In this document: positions 1 to 6,227 of the stretch, piece by piece
Position numbering within the stretch: the stretch's first letter is position 1
Layout of the letters: each line of letters opens with the position of its first letter
Assembly: GCA_028687415.1 (NCBI GenBank)
Contig: JAQUAC010000035.1
Location: forward strand, 1 to 12,986
Direction of reading: 5' to 3'
Source: Acidocella sp.
GTDB lineage: Bacteria; Pseudomonadota; Alphaproteobacteria; Acetobacterales; Acetobacteraceae
Length of the DNA: 12,986 nucleotides
Translations under genes and position numbers: made by a program
Notes under the pieces: generated by a model
Databases searched by the model: none
The model's input: the letters and a program-made list of their open reading frames with translations, nothing else
Told to the model about the DNA's origin: nothing

Positions 1-255
1 ACGGCGCGGGGCGTGGCGGTGCTGCTCTCGGCCCATGACATGAACCCGCTGCTCGGTGCGGTAGACAGACTTGTCTACCTGGCCAATGGCCGCGCCGCCA
101 GCGGCCGCGTGCAGGAGGTGGTGCGCACGGAGGTGCTCTCGGCGCTGTACGGCTACCATATCGACGTCATTCGCGTGCATGACCGCGTGCTGGTGGTGGC
201 GGGCGAGGGGACAGCTCATGTCCACCACCCCGAACATGTGGCGGCCATTCCGTGA
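1..255 (+). CDS. metal ABC transporter ATP-binding protein, C-terminal part (ZnuC/TroB-like)
   Basis: Only the C-terminal 84 residues are in the window; the gene begins before base 1. Visible is the H-loop segment LLSAHDMNPL (codons near 22-51), whose His is the switch histidine that senses ATP in ABC ATPases, followed by DRLVYLANGR, the usual short strand-turn after the H-loop, and a His-containing tail (HVHHPEHV) typical of metal-importer ATPases. Walker A, Q-loop and signature motifs lie outside the window. The stop at 253-255 overlaps the start of the permease gene, so ATPase and permease are translationally coupled. Its role is inferred from context: energising import of Zn2+ or Mn2+ through the two downstream permeases at the inner membrane. 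The periplasmic binding protein is not in the window. Confidence 0.85.
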   Translation, partial: TARGVAVLLSAHDMNPLLGAVDRLVYLANGRAASGRVQEVVRTEVLSALYGYHIDVIRVHDRVLVVAGEGTAHVHHPEHVAAIP

Positions 256-1094
256 TGTTTCCGGCGGGTTTTTTTGATAGCGCACCGGTGCAGACGGCGC
301 TGCTCGTCGGCGGCGGGGCGGCTATCGTCTCCGGCGTGACGGGGGTGTTCACGGTTTTGCGCGGGCAGGCTTTTGCCGGGCATGCGCTGGCGGATGTCAG
401 CAGTGCCGGCGGGGCGCTGGCATTTCTGCTGGGGGTTAGCCCGATGCTGGGATTTCTGGGCTTGGCGGTGCTGGGGGCGCTGGGGGTGGAGGCGCTGTCC
501 CCGCGCCGGGCGGGCGAGCGGGATCTGGCGGCGGGGATTGTGCTCGGCGCCGGGATGGGGCTGACGGCGCTGTTTCTGTATTTGGCCGTGACGGTGAAGG
601 GCACCTCCGGCGCGGCGGTGGCGGTGATGTTCGGCTCCATGTTCGCCATTCCGCCCAGCGTGGCGCGGCTGGCGGCGCTGGCCGGGGCGGTGGCGCTGGG
701 GCTGGTGGCGCTGGTGTACCGCCCATTGCTGCTGGCCTCGGTGGATGCGGAGCTGGCGGCGGTGCGCGGTGTGCGGCCACGGCTAATCGGGCTGCTGTAT
801 CGGCTGCTGCTGGCGCTGGCGGTTACGCTTTTCGCTATGACAGTGGGGGCGATACTTTCCACGGCCCTGCTGATTGGGCCTGCCGCCACTGCACTGCGCT
901 TGGCACGGAGCCCGGGCGTGGCGATGGCGCTGGCCGCCGGGCTGGGGCTGGTGGCGTGCTGGGGCGGGATTTTGTTGGCCTATGACAGCTATAATTGGAT
1001 GCCGGGGCATGTCTGGCCGGTGAGCTTCTTCATCGTGGCGCTGGTGCTGGGGATTTATCTGCTGGCGGGGCTGCTGCCCCGGAAGGCGGCTTGA
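255..1094 (+). CDS. metal ABC transporter permease, first subunit (ABC-3 family, ZnuB/TroC-like)
   Basis: About 279 residues, the normal length for ABC-3 permeases (ZnuB, TroC, SitC, MntB). It is almost entirely hydrophobic, with about seven to eight membrane spans. The family hallmark is visible near residues 34-55: VLRGQAFAGHALADVSSAGG, the conserved Arg-x-x-x-Phe-x-x-His-x-h-x-(D/S) segment after the first span. A second conserved stretch lies in the centre (VDAELAAVRGV), the likely contact loop for the ATPase. The ATG at 255 overlaps the ATPase stop as TGATG; a GTG at 252 is an alternative that adds one Met. It forms the membrane channel with the next gene product. The metal cannot be read from sequence; Zn2+ is favoured because of the neighbouring Zur-like gene, and Mn2+ remains possible. 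Confidence 0.88.
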   Translation: MFPAGFFDSAPVQTALLVGGGAAIVSGVTGVFTVLRGQAFAGHALADVSSAGGALAFLLGVSPMLGFLGLAVLGALGVEALSPRRAGERDLAAGIVLGAGMGLTALFLYLAVTVKGTSGAAVAVMFGSMFAIPPSVARLAALAGAVALGLVALVYRPLLLASVDAELAAVRGVRPRLIGLLYRLLLALAVTLFAMTVGAILSTALLIGPAATALRLARSPGVAMALAAGLGLVACWGGILLAYDSYNWMPGHVWPVSFFIVALVLGIYLLAGLLPRKAA

Positions 1095-1096
1095 GC

Positions 1097-1876
1097 ATGT
1101 TCGCGCCTTATCTGCAGGATGCCTGGATCGCGGCTTCGCTGGTCGCCATTGCCGCCGGATGCGCCGGGTTCTTCGTGGTGCTGCGCCGCGCTACTTTTGC
1201 GGCGCATGCTTTGCCGATGGCGGCCTTCCCCGGTGCCGCCGCCGCCAGCCTGTTTGGATTCAGCGAGGCTTATGGCTTGGCCGGGTTCGCGCTGGCGGGG
1301 GTGGCGGGGCTAAGCTGGCTGAAGCGGCGCCAGCGGGGGGATTCCGCCACGGCTTTGGTGCTGGTGGCGCTGCTTGGGCTGGGGGCGCTGTTTCTCAGCC
1401 TCTCCGGCCATTATGCCGGGGCGGTGGAGGCGCTGCTTTTCGGGCAGGTGCTGGGCATTGGTCCGGGGGATTTGCCGCCGGCCTTTGCCATCGGGCTTGG
1501 GGTGCCTTTGGTGCTGCTGCTTTGTTTCCGGCCATTGGTGCTGAGTGCCGTCTCGCCGGAGTTGGCGGCCATGCGGGGCGTGGCCTGCGGCTGGATTGAT
1601 GCGCTGTTTCTGGCCGTGCTGGCGCTGGCCGCCGCTTTTGCCCTGCCGATTACTGGGGCGCTGCTGGTGTTCAGCCTGATGGCCGGGCCCGCAGCCGCCG
1701 CCCGTACGCTGACAAGGCGGCCAATGGCGGCGCTGGGGCTTTCGGTGGCACTGGCGCTCGTTACCATCTGGGCCGCGCTGGCGTTGGCGTTTCTTACGGA
1801 CTGGCCCGCCGGGTTCTTCGTAGGCACGCTTTCGGCGGGGATTTACCTTGCCGCCAGAGGCTTACGCCGGCGCTGA
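1097..1876 (+). CDS. metal ABC transporter permease, second subunit (ABC-3 family, TroD/SitD-like)
   Basis: About 259 residues, a second ABC-3 family permease. Its N-terminal hallmark VLRRATFAAHALPMAAFPGA aligns with the VLRGQAFAGHALADV segment of the preceding protein, and VSPELAAMRGV aligns with its VDAELAAVRGV, so the two are distant paralogues. They are not recent copies; the DNA differs throughout. I chose the ATG at 1097, two bases after the previous stop, with GGAAGG at 1081-1086. An upstream in-frame ATG at 995 would put 34 unrelated residues inside the previous gene. Two unlike permeases in tandem suggest a heterodimeric channel as in Tro, Sit and Mnt systems, rather than the single ZnuB of enterobacteria. 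Its 3' end overlaps the convergent repressor gene by 15 bp. Confidence 0.87.
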   Translation: MFAPYLQDAWIAASLVAIAAGCAGFFVVLRRATFAAHALPMAAFPGAAAASLFGFSEAYGLAGFALAGVAGLSWLKRRQRGDSATALVLVALLGLGALFLSLSGHYAGAVEALLFGQVLGIGPGDLPPAFAIGLGVPLVLLLCFRPLVLSAVSPELAAMRGVACGWIDALFLAVLALAAAFALPITGALLVFSLMAGPAAAARTLTRRPMAALGLSVALALVTIWAALALAFLTDWPAGFFVGTLSAGIYLAARGLRRR

Positions 1877-2359
1877 TTCGGCACAGGCGGCGCAGATGCC
1901 GTCCAGCTCCACAATGGCGTGGCCGGGGCGGAACCCCCGCGCGGCGGCGGCTGCCGCCAAGGCGCGGGTGATGGCGTCATCCTCGATTTCCGTGACGCTG
2001 CCGCATTTTTTACAAATGAGGAATTGCGCGTCCCGGTGGTCGTGCTCGCCCTCGGTGCAGGGGGTGAAGGCGTTCAGCCGCTCGATGCGGTGGATGAGCC
2101 GGTTCTCGATGAGGAAATCCAGCGTGCGGTACACGGTTGGGGGCACCGCCGATTTGCGGATGGCCTTTAGCTGGTCGAGCAACTGGTAGGCGGTAAGCGG
2201 CGAGTCCGCGCGCAGGATGAGGTCCAGCACCTCTCGCCGCAAGGTGGTGAGCTGAGTGCCGTTGCGGGCGCAATGTTGCTCCGCGGCCTTAAGCTGGGCG
2301 GGGATGTCGCGCGTGGGCGGGGGGACGGCAGGCGATGGCATGGGCCAAGCATAGGCCAT
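1862..2359 (-). CDS. zur: Fur-superfamily metal-dependent repressor, probably Zur
   Basis: About 165 residues from the ATG at 2359; an ATG at 2341 gives 159. The longest reading frame starts at 2419, but that start lies inside the operator and adds an atypical N-terminus. Neither internal start has a good ribosome binding site. The N-terminal half is a Fur winged helix (LTTLRREVLDLIL, then VPPTVYRTLDFLIENRLIHRIE, the DNA-recognition part). The C-terminal half has a His/Asp-rich metal site (CTEGEHDHRDAQFLICKKCG) and two Cys pairs, CKKCG and CAAC near the end, which make the structural zinc site. The FLICKKCGSVTEIED and VELDGICAAC arrangement is more like Zur than Fur, as is the setting between two metal importers. 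It would repress zinc-uptake genes when zinc is plentiful. A manganese-responsive Fur (Mur) is the alternative. Confidence 0.85.
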   Translation of the reverse strand: MAYAWPMPSPAVPPPTRDIPAQLKAAEQHCARNGTQLTTLRREVLDLILRADSPLTAYQLLDQLKAIRKSAVPPTVYRTLDFLIENRLIHRIERLNAFTPCTEGEHDHRDAQFLICKKCGSVTEIEDDAITRALAAAAAARGFRPGHAIVELDGICAACAESAPA

Positions 2360-2387
2360 AAGCCGCCGGGCTGGGAGGGGGGAGGCC

Positions 2388-2415
2388 TTGACGAAAGTGT
2401 AGCCAAGGCTACATT
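2388..2415 (+). promoter_or_regulatory. candidate promoter of the NRAMP-related gene
   Basis: TTGACG (2388-2393) as the -35 and TACATT (2410-2415) as the -10, with a 16-bp spacer. The operator covers the spacer and the -10 element. Transcription would start near 2422, almost on the first ATG of the gene, so the message may be leaderless or use the next ATG at 2440. On the opposite strand a -10-like TACACT (2396-2401) could serve zur, also within the operator. This rests on consensus matching by eye. Confidence 0.4.
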
Positions 2416-2417
2416 TC
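2393..2417. promoter_or_regulatory. probable Zur/Fur-type operator
   Basis: Inverted repeat TGTAGCC-AA-GGCTACA (2398-2413) with perfect 7-bp arms around two central bases, flanked by GAAA on the left (2393-2396, plus one extra G) and TTTC on the right (2414-2417). The outline GAAA-TGT...ACA-TTTC matches what I recall of the alphaproteobacterial Zur box, although the inner bases are GC-rich rather than AT-rich. It lies in the zur/NRAMP divergent region and overlaps the probable promoters of both, so it probably mediates zur autoregulation and NRAMP repression. Confidence 0.68.
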
Positions 2418-2421
2418 ATTT

Positions 2422-3792
2422 ATGGCTGATCAGGTAAGCATGGCGCGGGTAGATGGGCCGGGCGGCGGTGCCGGAAGCGAGTTCACGCGCGAGGATGTTC
2501 TGCGGGCGCGGGACCGGCTGAAAGTACAGAAAAGCCGGTCGCAGGGGCGTTGGCTGCGTCTGCTCTGGCTGCTGGCCGGGCCGGGTGTGCTGGTGATGCT
2601 GGGCGAGAATGACGGGCCGAGCATGGTCTCCTACGCCACCACCGGGGCAAGCTATGGCGTGGGGTTCTTTGTCCCCTTCATCCTGCTCACCTTTGCCATG
2701 GCCTATGTGGTTCAAGAGATGACGGTGCGGCTGGGCGTGGCGACGCACCGGGGCCATGCGGAGCTGATTTTCCAGCGCTTCGGGCCGTTCTGGGGTTATT
2801 TCGCCATGGCGGACCTGGTGTTCGGCAATGTGCTGACGCTGGTGACGGAATTCATCGCCATTCAGGCTGGCGGGCTGTATTTCGGGTTTAGCCCGGTGGT
2901 CTCCGTGGCGGGCGGGGTGGCTGTGGTGTTCGCCTCGCTGGCGCTGCGGCGCTATGCGACCTGGGAACGCTCGCTGCTGGTCCTGGCCTTGGGCAATTTG
3001 CTGTTCATTCCCGCCGCGCTGCTGGCGCATCCGAGCGGTGCGGCGTTGGTCCATGCGCTGGCTACATGGGGGCCGCTGCCGGGCGGGGTCACTGTTGGGT
3101 TCGTGGTGCTGCTGCTGGCTGATGTCGGTGCTACCGTCACGCCCTGGATGATCTTCTTCCAACAAAGCGCGGTGGTGGATAAGGGGCTGACCGGGGCCGA
3201 TCTGGCGCAGGGGCGAATGGATACGGCTATCGGCGCGGTGGTTGCCGCTGTTGCCGCCATCGCCACCGTAATTGCCACGGCCCCGCTTTATGCGGCGCAT
3301 GCGGATATTTCACAATTTGCCTCGGGGGCGGATTTCGCCACTGCGTTACAGCCGTATCTGGGGCATGCGGGGGCGGCGCTGTTCGCGCTGGGCATGACCG
3401 AGGCCGGGCTGGTGGCGGCGATGACGATTTCCACCAGCTCATCTTACGCGCTGGCGGAGACAATCTCGGCCCGGCACAGCATGAATCTGGATTTCCACGC
3501 CGGGCGGCTGTTTTACGGGGCGGCTATTGTTTCCACGCTGGCGGCGGCGGGGATTGTGCTGATCCCGCACGCGCCGCTGCTGGCGATGACGCTGAGCGTG
3601 AACGTGATCGCGACGCTGCTGATGGCCCCGGCGCTGCTGTTTCTGCTGCTGCTGGTGAATGACCGTGAGATTATGGGCGGGCTTGCGAATGGGCGGCTGG
3701 CGAATATCGCGGGCGGGGCGATTGTGGTGGGCATCGCGCTGGCCGGGGCGGTGTATGGCGTGGTGATTGTGTTTCCGGGGATTTCACTGTGA
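2422..3792 (+). CDS. NRAMP-related divalent metal transporter (divergent clade)
   Basis: Up to 456 residues with about 11 hydrophobic spans, the size and layout of the NRAMP (MntH/SLC11) family. In the first span the metal-site motif, DPGN in classical members, reads GENDGPSM (D64-G-P-S67). In span 6 the usual MPHN region reads ATVTPWMIFFQQSAVVDKG (T240-P-W-M243), so the metal-binding Met is replaced. The cytoplasmic segment MTVRLGVATHRG fits the conserved TVRLGVVTG-type motif. These changes place it in a divergent NRAMP-related group whose substrate cannot be read from sequence; Zn, Mn, Fe or Mg are all possible. The start is ATG 2422 (no leader) or ATG 2440, which has AGG at 2432-2434. The adjacent Zur-type operator suggests induction under metal starvation. 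The gene overlaps the next one by 4 bp. Confidence 0.82.
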   Translation: MADQVSMARVDGPGGGAGSEFTREDVLRARDRLKVQKSRSQGRWLRLLWLLAGPGVLVMLGENDGPSMVSYATTGASYGVGFFVPFILLTFAMAYVVQEMTVRLGVATHRGHAELIFQRFGPFWGYFAMADLVFGNVLTLVTEFIAIQAGGLYFGFSPVVSVAGGVAVVFASLALRRYATWERSLLVLALGNLLFIPAALLAHPSGAALVHALATWGPLPGGVTVGFVVLLLADVGATVTPWMIFFQQSAVVDKGLTGADLAQGRMDTAIGAVVAAVAAIATVIATAPLYAAHADISQFASGADFATALQPYLGHAGAALFALGMTEAGLVAAMTISTSSSYALAETISARHSMNLDFHAGRLFYGAAIVSTLAAAGIVLIPHAPLLAMTLSVNVIATLLMAPALLFLLLLVNDREIMGGLANGRLANIAGGAIVVGIALAGAVYGVVIVFPGISL

Positions 3793-3980
3793 GCGGCGAG
3801 CAGGAACTGATGCAGGCGCTGGACCCGGCGCAGCTAGCAGCGGCGAAATACGTGCCTTATCCGCGCCGCAAGCTGGGGCTGGGCATAACGGCGCTGCTCT
3901 GGCTGCTGCGTGTGTATGTGCTCATTGCCGTGCCGCTGGTGTTTTATGCCTTCTGGCGGGGACTGGCGGCGGGTTACTGA
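3789..3980 (+). CDS. small single-span membrane protein coupled to the NRAMP-related gene
   Basis: 63 residues from a GTG start that overlaps the NRAMP stop as GTGA (3789-3792), which implies translational coupling; GGGG at 3777-3780 may serve as ribosome binding site. A soluble N-terminus of about 27 residues (MSGEQELMQALDP..., then the basic YPRRK) precedes one hydrophobic segment, roughly residues 30-57. The positive-inside rule puts the basic patch in the cytoplasm. I do not recognise a family. Tight coupling and co-termination with the transporter suggest an accessory or stabilising subunit, but no function is shown. The TGA stop at 3978-3980 runs straight into the terminator stem. Confidence 0.7.
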   Translation: MSGEQELMQALDPAQLAAAKYVPYPRRKLGLGITALLWLLRVYVLIAVPLVFYAFWRGLAAGY

Positions 3981-4011
3981 AAAACCCGCAAGATAGAGCT
4001 TGCGGGTTTTT
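3980..4011. terminator. bidirectional intrinsic terminator
   Basis: Perfect 13-bp inverted repeat: AAAAACCCGCAAG (3980-3992), six-base loop, CTTGCGGGTTTTT (3999-4011). The GC core is followed by a run of T on either strand, so it can stop both the + strand NRAMP transcript and the - strand prp transcript, which ends at 4029. The left arm shares its first base with the stop codon of the small membrane protein gene. Confidence 0.92.
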
Positions 4012-4028
4012 CATTCTCCAAAGGCGGT

Positions 4029-4943
4029 TTAGCCAACCGGCGTGGGGATCACGGTCTTCACGATGGTGCTGTCCAGCGCCTCGAAGCCCGCATAGTCGAT
4101 GGTGGCGTAGAGGTCCTTGCGGGTCAGCATCTGGTCAACGCAGTTCTGCGCGCCGCCATCCTTGGCGATGGCCTGGAACAGTTTCTCCTGCGCCAGCGCG
4201 GCCACGCGCAGCGAGGTGACGGGCCAGATCATCATCTTGTAGCCGAAGGATTCAAACTGCTCCTTGGTGTAGAACGGGGTGCGGCCGAACTCGGTCATGT
4301 TGGCGAGCAGCGGCACGCCGGGCATGCGGCGGGCGAACTCGCGGAACGCTTCCTCGGTGTTCAGCGCCTCGGGGAAGATCGCATCCGCGCCGGCTTCCAT
4401 GTACAGCTTCGCGCGGGCCACGGCGCCGTCCATGCCTTCGGAGGCGGCGGCGTCAGTACGGGCGACGATGTAGAGGTGGCGGCGGGCATGAGCCGCGGCG
4501 GCGACCTTGGAGGCCATGTCATGCGGGGTGGCCAGCTTCTTGTCGTTCAGATGGCCGCATTTCTTGGGCAGGATCTGGTCTTCCAGATGCACGGCGGCGG
4601 CGCCCGCATCCTCGAAGGTGCGGACCATGTGCATCACGTTCAGGGCTTCGCCGTAGCCGGTGTCGCCGTCCACCAGCACGGGCAGGCCGGAGGCGCGCGC
4701 CACCTGGCGGATGAAGAAGGCAACCTCGTCAACCGTGATGATGCCGAGATCGGGCAGGCCCATGGAGGCGGTCATGGCGGCGCCGGAGAGGTAGCAAGCC
4801 TCGAACCCGGCGGCCTTGGCCTGCTGAGAGGCGAGGCCGTTATGGGTGCCGGGGATGCCGAGAATGCCGGGCTTGGCCAGCAGGGCGCGGAAGCGGTCGC
4901 CAGCGGGCACGTTGGAGTAGGAGGAGGCGCTGAGATAGGTCAT
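4029..4943 (-). CDS. prpB: methylisocitrate lyase
   Basis: 304 residues, the usual PrpB length. It cleaves (2R,3S)-2-methylisocitrate to pyruvate and succinate in the cytoplasm, the last step of the methylcitrate cycle. Visible residues of the isocitrate lyase/PEP mutase superfamily are: Y51-L-S-G (substrate loop), VDGDTGYG at 91-98 (D92 and D94 bind Mg2+), ED at 121-122, KKCGH at 127-131 with the catalytic Cys129, ARTD at 161-164, FPEAL with E192, and NMTEFG from N215. KKCGH with this spacing and the short length separate PrpB from the longer glyoxylate-cycle AceA. The ATG at 4943 has GAGGGA seven bases upstream (4951-4956 on the opposite strand). It is the third gene of the prpD-prpC-prpB order, preceded by a hairpin that may reduce its expression. 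Confidence 0.96.
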   Translation of the reverse strand: MTYLSASSYSNVPAGDRFRALLAKPGILGIPGTHNGLASQQAKAAGFEACYLSGAAMTASMGLPDLGIITVDEVAFFIRQVARASGLPVLVDGDTGYGEALNVMHMVRTFEDAGAAAVHLEDQILPKKCGHLNDKKLATPHDMASKVAAAAHARRHLYIVARTDAAASEGMDGAVARAKLYMEAGADAIFPEALNTEEAFREFARRMPGVPLLANMTEFGRTPFYTKEQFESFGYKMMIWPVTSLRVAALAQEKLFQAIAKDGGAQNCVDQMLTRKDLYATIDYAGFEALDSTIVKTVIPTPVG

Positions 4944-4961
4944 GGTTTGATCCCTCTAGAA

Positions 4962-4994
4962 AGTAAAACCCCCGCCGGGCTGCCCTGGCGGGGG
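4962..4994 (-). terminator. terminator-like hairpin between prpC and prpB
   Basis: Read on the - strand: CCCCCGCC (4994-4987), a ten-base loop, then GGCGGGGG (4976-4969), followed by TTTTACTTT. The 8-bp all-GC stem plus T-rich tail has the form of an intrinsic terminator, yet it sits 11 bases after the prpC stop and ends about 20 bases before prpB. It probably acts as a partial terminator or as a 3' stabilising hairpin that sets the prpC/prpB ratio. Confidence 0.65.
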
Positions 4995-5005
4995 AGGAAA
5001 GCGGG

Positions 5006-6154
5006 TTAGCGCTTGGCCAGGGGCACGAACTCGAGATTTTCCGGTCCGACATAGTTTGCCGAAGGGCGGATGATCTTGCCGTCGATACGCTGCTCAATGA
5101 TGTGAGCACTCCAGCCGGAGGTGCGCGAGATCACGAAGAGCGGGGTGAACATGGCGGTGGGCACGCCCATCATGTGGTAGGAGACGGCCGAGAACCAATC
5201 GAGGTTCGGGAACATCTTCTTCACTTCCATCATCACGGCCTCAAGGCGCTCGGCGATGTCATACATCTTGGTCGACTTCACCTCATCAGAGAGATGCTTG
5301 GCGACGCGCTTGATGACGACGTTGCGCGGGTCGGAGATGGTGTAGACCGGGTGGCCGAAGCCGATCACGACCTCCTTGTTCGCGACGCGGGAGCGGATGT
5401 CGGCCTCGGCCTCGTCCGGGTTGGCATAGCGCTTCTGGATTTCGAACGCGACCTCGTTGGCGCCGCCATGCTTCGGCCCGCGCAGCGCGCCGATGCCGCC
5501 GGCAATGGCGGAATACATGTCCGACCCCGTGCCGGCGATGACGCGGCAGGTGAAGGTGGAGGCGTTGAACTCATGCTCGGCATACAGCACCAGCGAGGTG
5601 TGCATGGCGCGCACCCAGCTCGCGGACGGCGCCTCGCCATGCAGCAGATGCAGGAAATGGCCGCCGATGGAGTCGTCATTCGTCTCCACCTCGATGCGTT
5701 TGCCGTTGGTGGCGTAGTGGTACCAGTACAGCAGCGCGGAGCCGAGGGAGGCCATCAGCCGGTCGGCGACGTCCTTCGCGCCCGGCTCGTTATGGTCATG
5801 CGCTTCCGGCAGCACGGTGCCGAGGGCGGAGACGTAGGTGCGCATCACGTCCATCGGGTGGGCGGCGGCGGGAATGGCTTCCAGCACGGCCTTCACCGAG
5901 GCGGGCAGGCCGCGCAGGGATTTGAGCTTGGTCTTGTAGGCCTTCAGCTCCGCCGCGTTGGGCAGGGTGCCGTGGACGAGGAGATGCGCGATCTCTTCGA
6001 ACTCGCAGGCCTCGGCGACGTCGAGAATGTCGTAGCCGCGATAATGCAGGTCGTTGCCGGAACGGCCGACGGTGCAGAGCGCGGTGTTACCCGCGGTAAC
6101 GCCCGAGAGGGCGACGGATTTCTTGGGTTTGGGCAGTGTCGTTGTTTCGTTCAT
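5006..6154 (-). CDS. prpC: 2-methylcitrate synthase
   Basis: 382 residues, typical of the short citrate synthase-family enzyme PrpC. It condenses propionyl-CoA with oxaloacetate to 2-methylcitrate and CoA in the cytoplasm. The catalytic triad of the family is visible: H229 in GPKHGGANE, H268 in GFGHPVYTISDPRN, and D319 in LDWFSAVSYHMMG. R344 in SRTSGWSAHIIEQ and H194 in AEHEFNAST are further conserved substrate-site residues. The N-terminus SGVTAGNTALCTVG and the RGYDI motif are characteristic of methylcitrate synthases. The ATG at 6154 has AAGG seven bases upstream. Sequence alone does not exclude some citrate synthase activity, but placement between prpD and prpB settles the main role. It lies 73 bp after prpD. 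Confidence 0.95.
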   Translation of the reverse strand: MNETTTLPKPKKSVALSGVTAGNTALCTVGRSGNDLHYRGYDILDVAEACEFEEIAHLLVHGTLPNAAELKAYKTKLKSLRGLPASVKAVLEAIPAAAHPMDVMRTYVSALGTVLPEAHDHNEPGAKDVADRLMASLGSALLYWYHYATNGKRIEVETNDDSIGGHFLHLLHGEAPSASWVRAMHTSLVLYAEHEFNASTFTCRVIAGTGSDMYSAIAGGIGALRGPKHGGANEVAFEIQKRYANPDEAEADIRSRVANKEVVIGFGHPVYTISDPRNVVIKRVAKHLSDEVKSTKMYDIAERLEAVMMEVKKMFPNLDWFSAVSYHMMGVPTAMFTPLFVISRTSGWSAHIIEQRIDGKIIRPSANYVGPENLEFVPLAKR

Positions 6155-6227
6155 TGCTTCGCCTTTTATTGATTACGTCAAACTAAAGGGGGACTGGTGC
6201 CGGGGCTCCAACTCTTTGCCGTCGGGC

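Noticed and set aside
255..1876. Tandem permease genes as a recent duplication
   Set aside because: The two proteins share only family-level motifs and the DNA differs throughout, so they are ancient paralogues forming a two-permease transporter.
2416..3300. 294-codon - strand frame inside the NRAMP-related gene
   Set aside because: The product is rich in His, Gln, Arg and Pro with no domain, the usual antisense shadow of a membrane protein gene; the + strand frame has clear family motifs.
5102..6172. Long open frame on the + strand opposite prpC (356 codons), and similar ones opposite prpB (4476-5009) and prpD (6321-7697)
   Set aside because: Each lies fully antisense to a gene with intact catalytic motifs. 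The products are low-complexity Gly/His/Val/Asp mixtures typical of the reverse strand of GC-rich genes.
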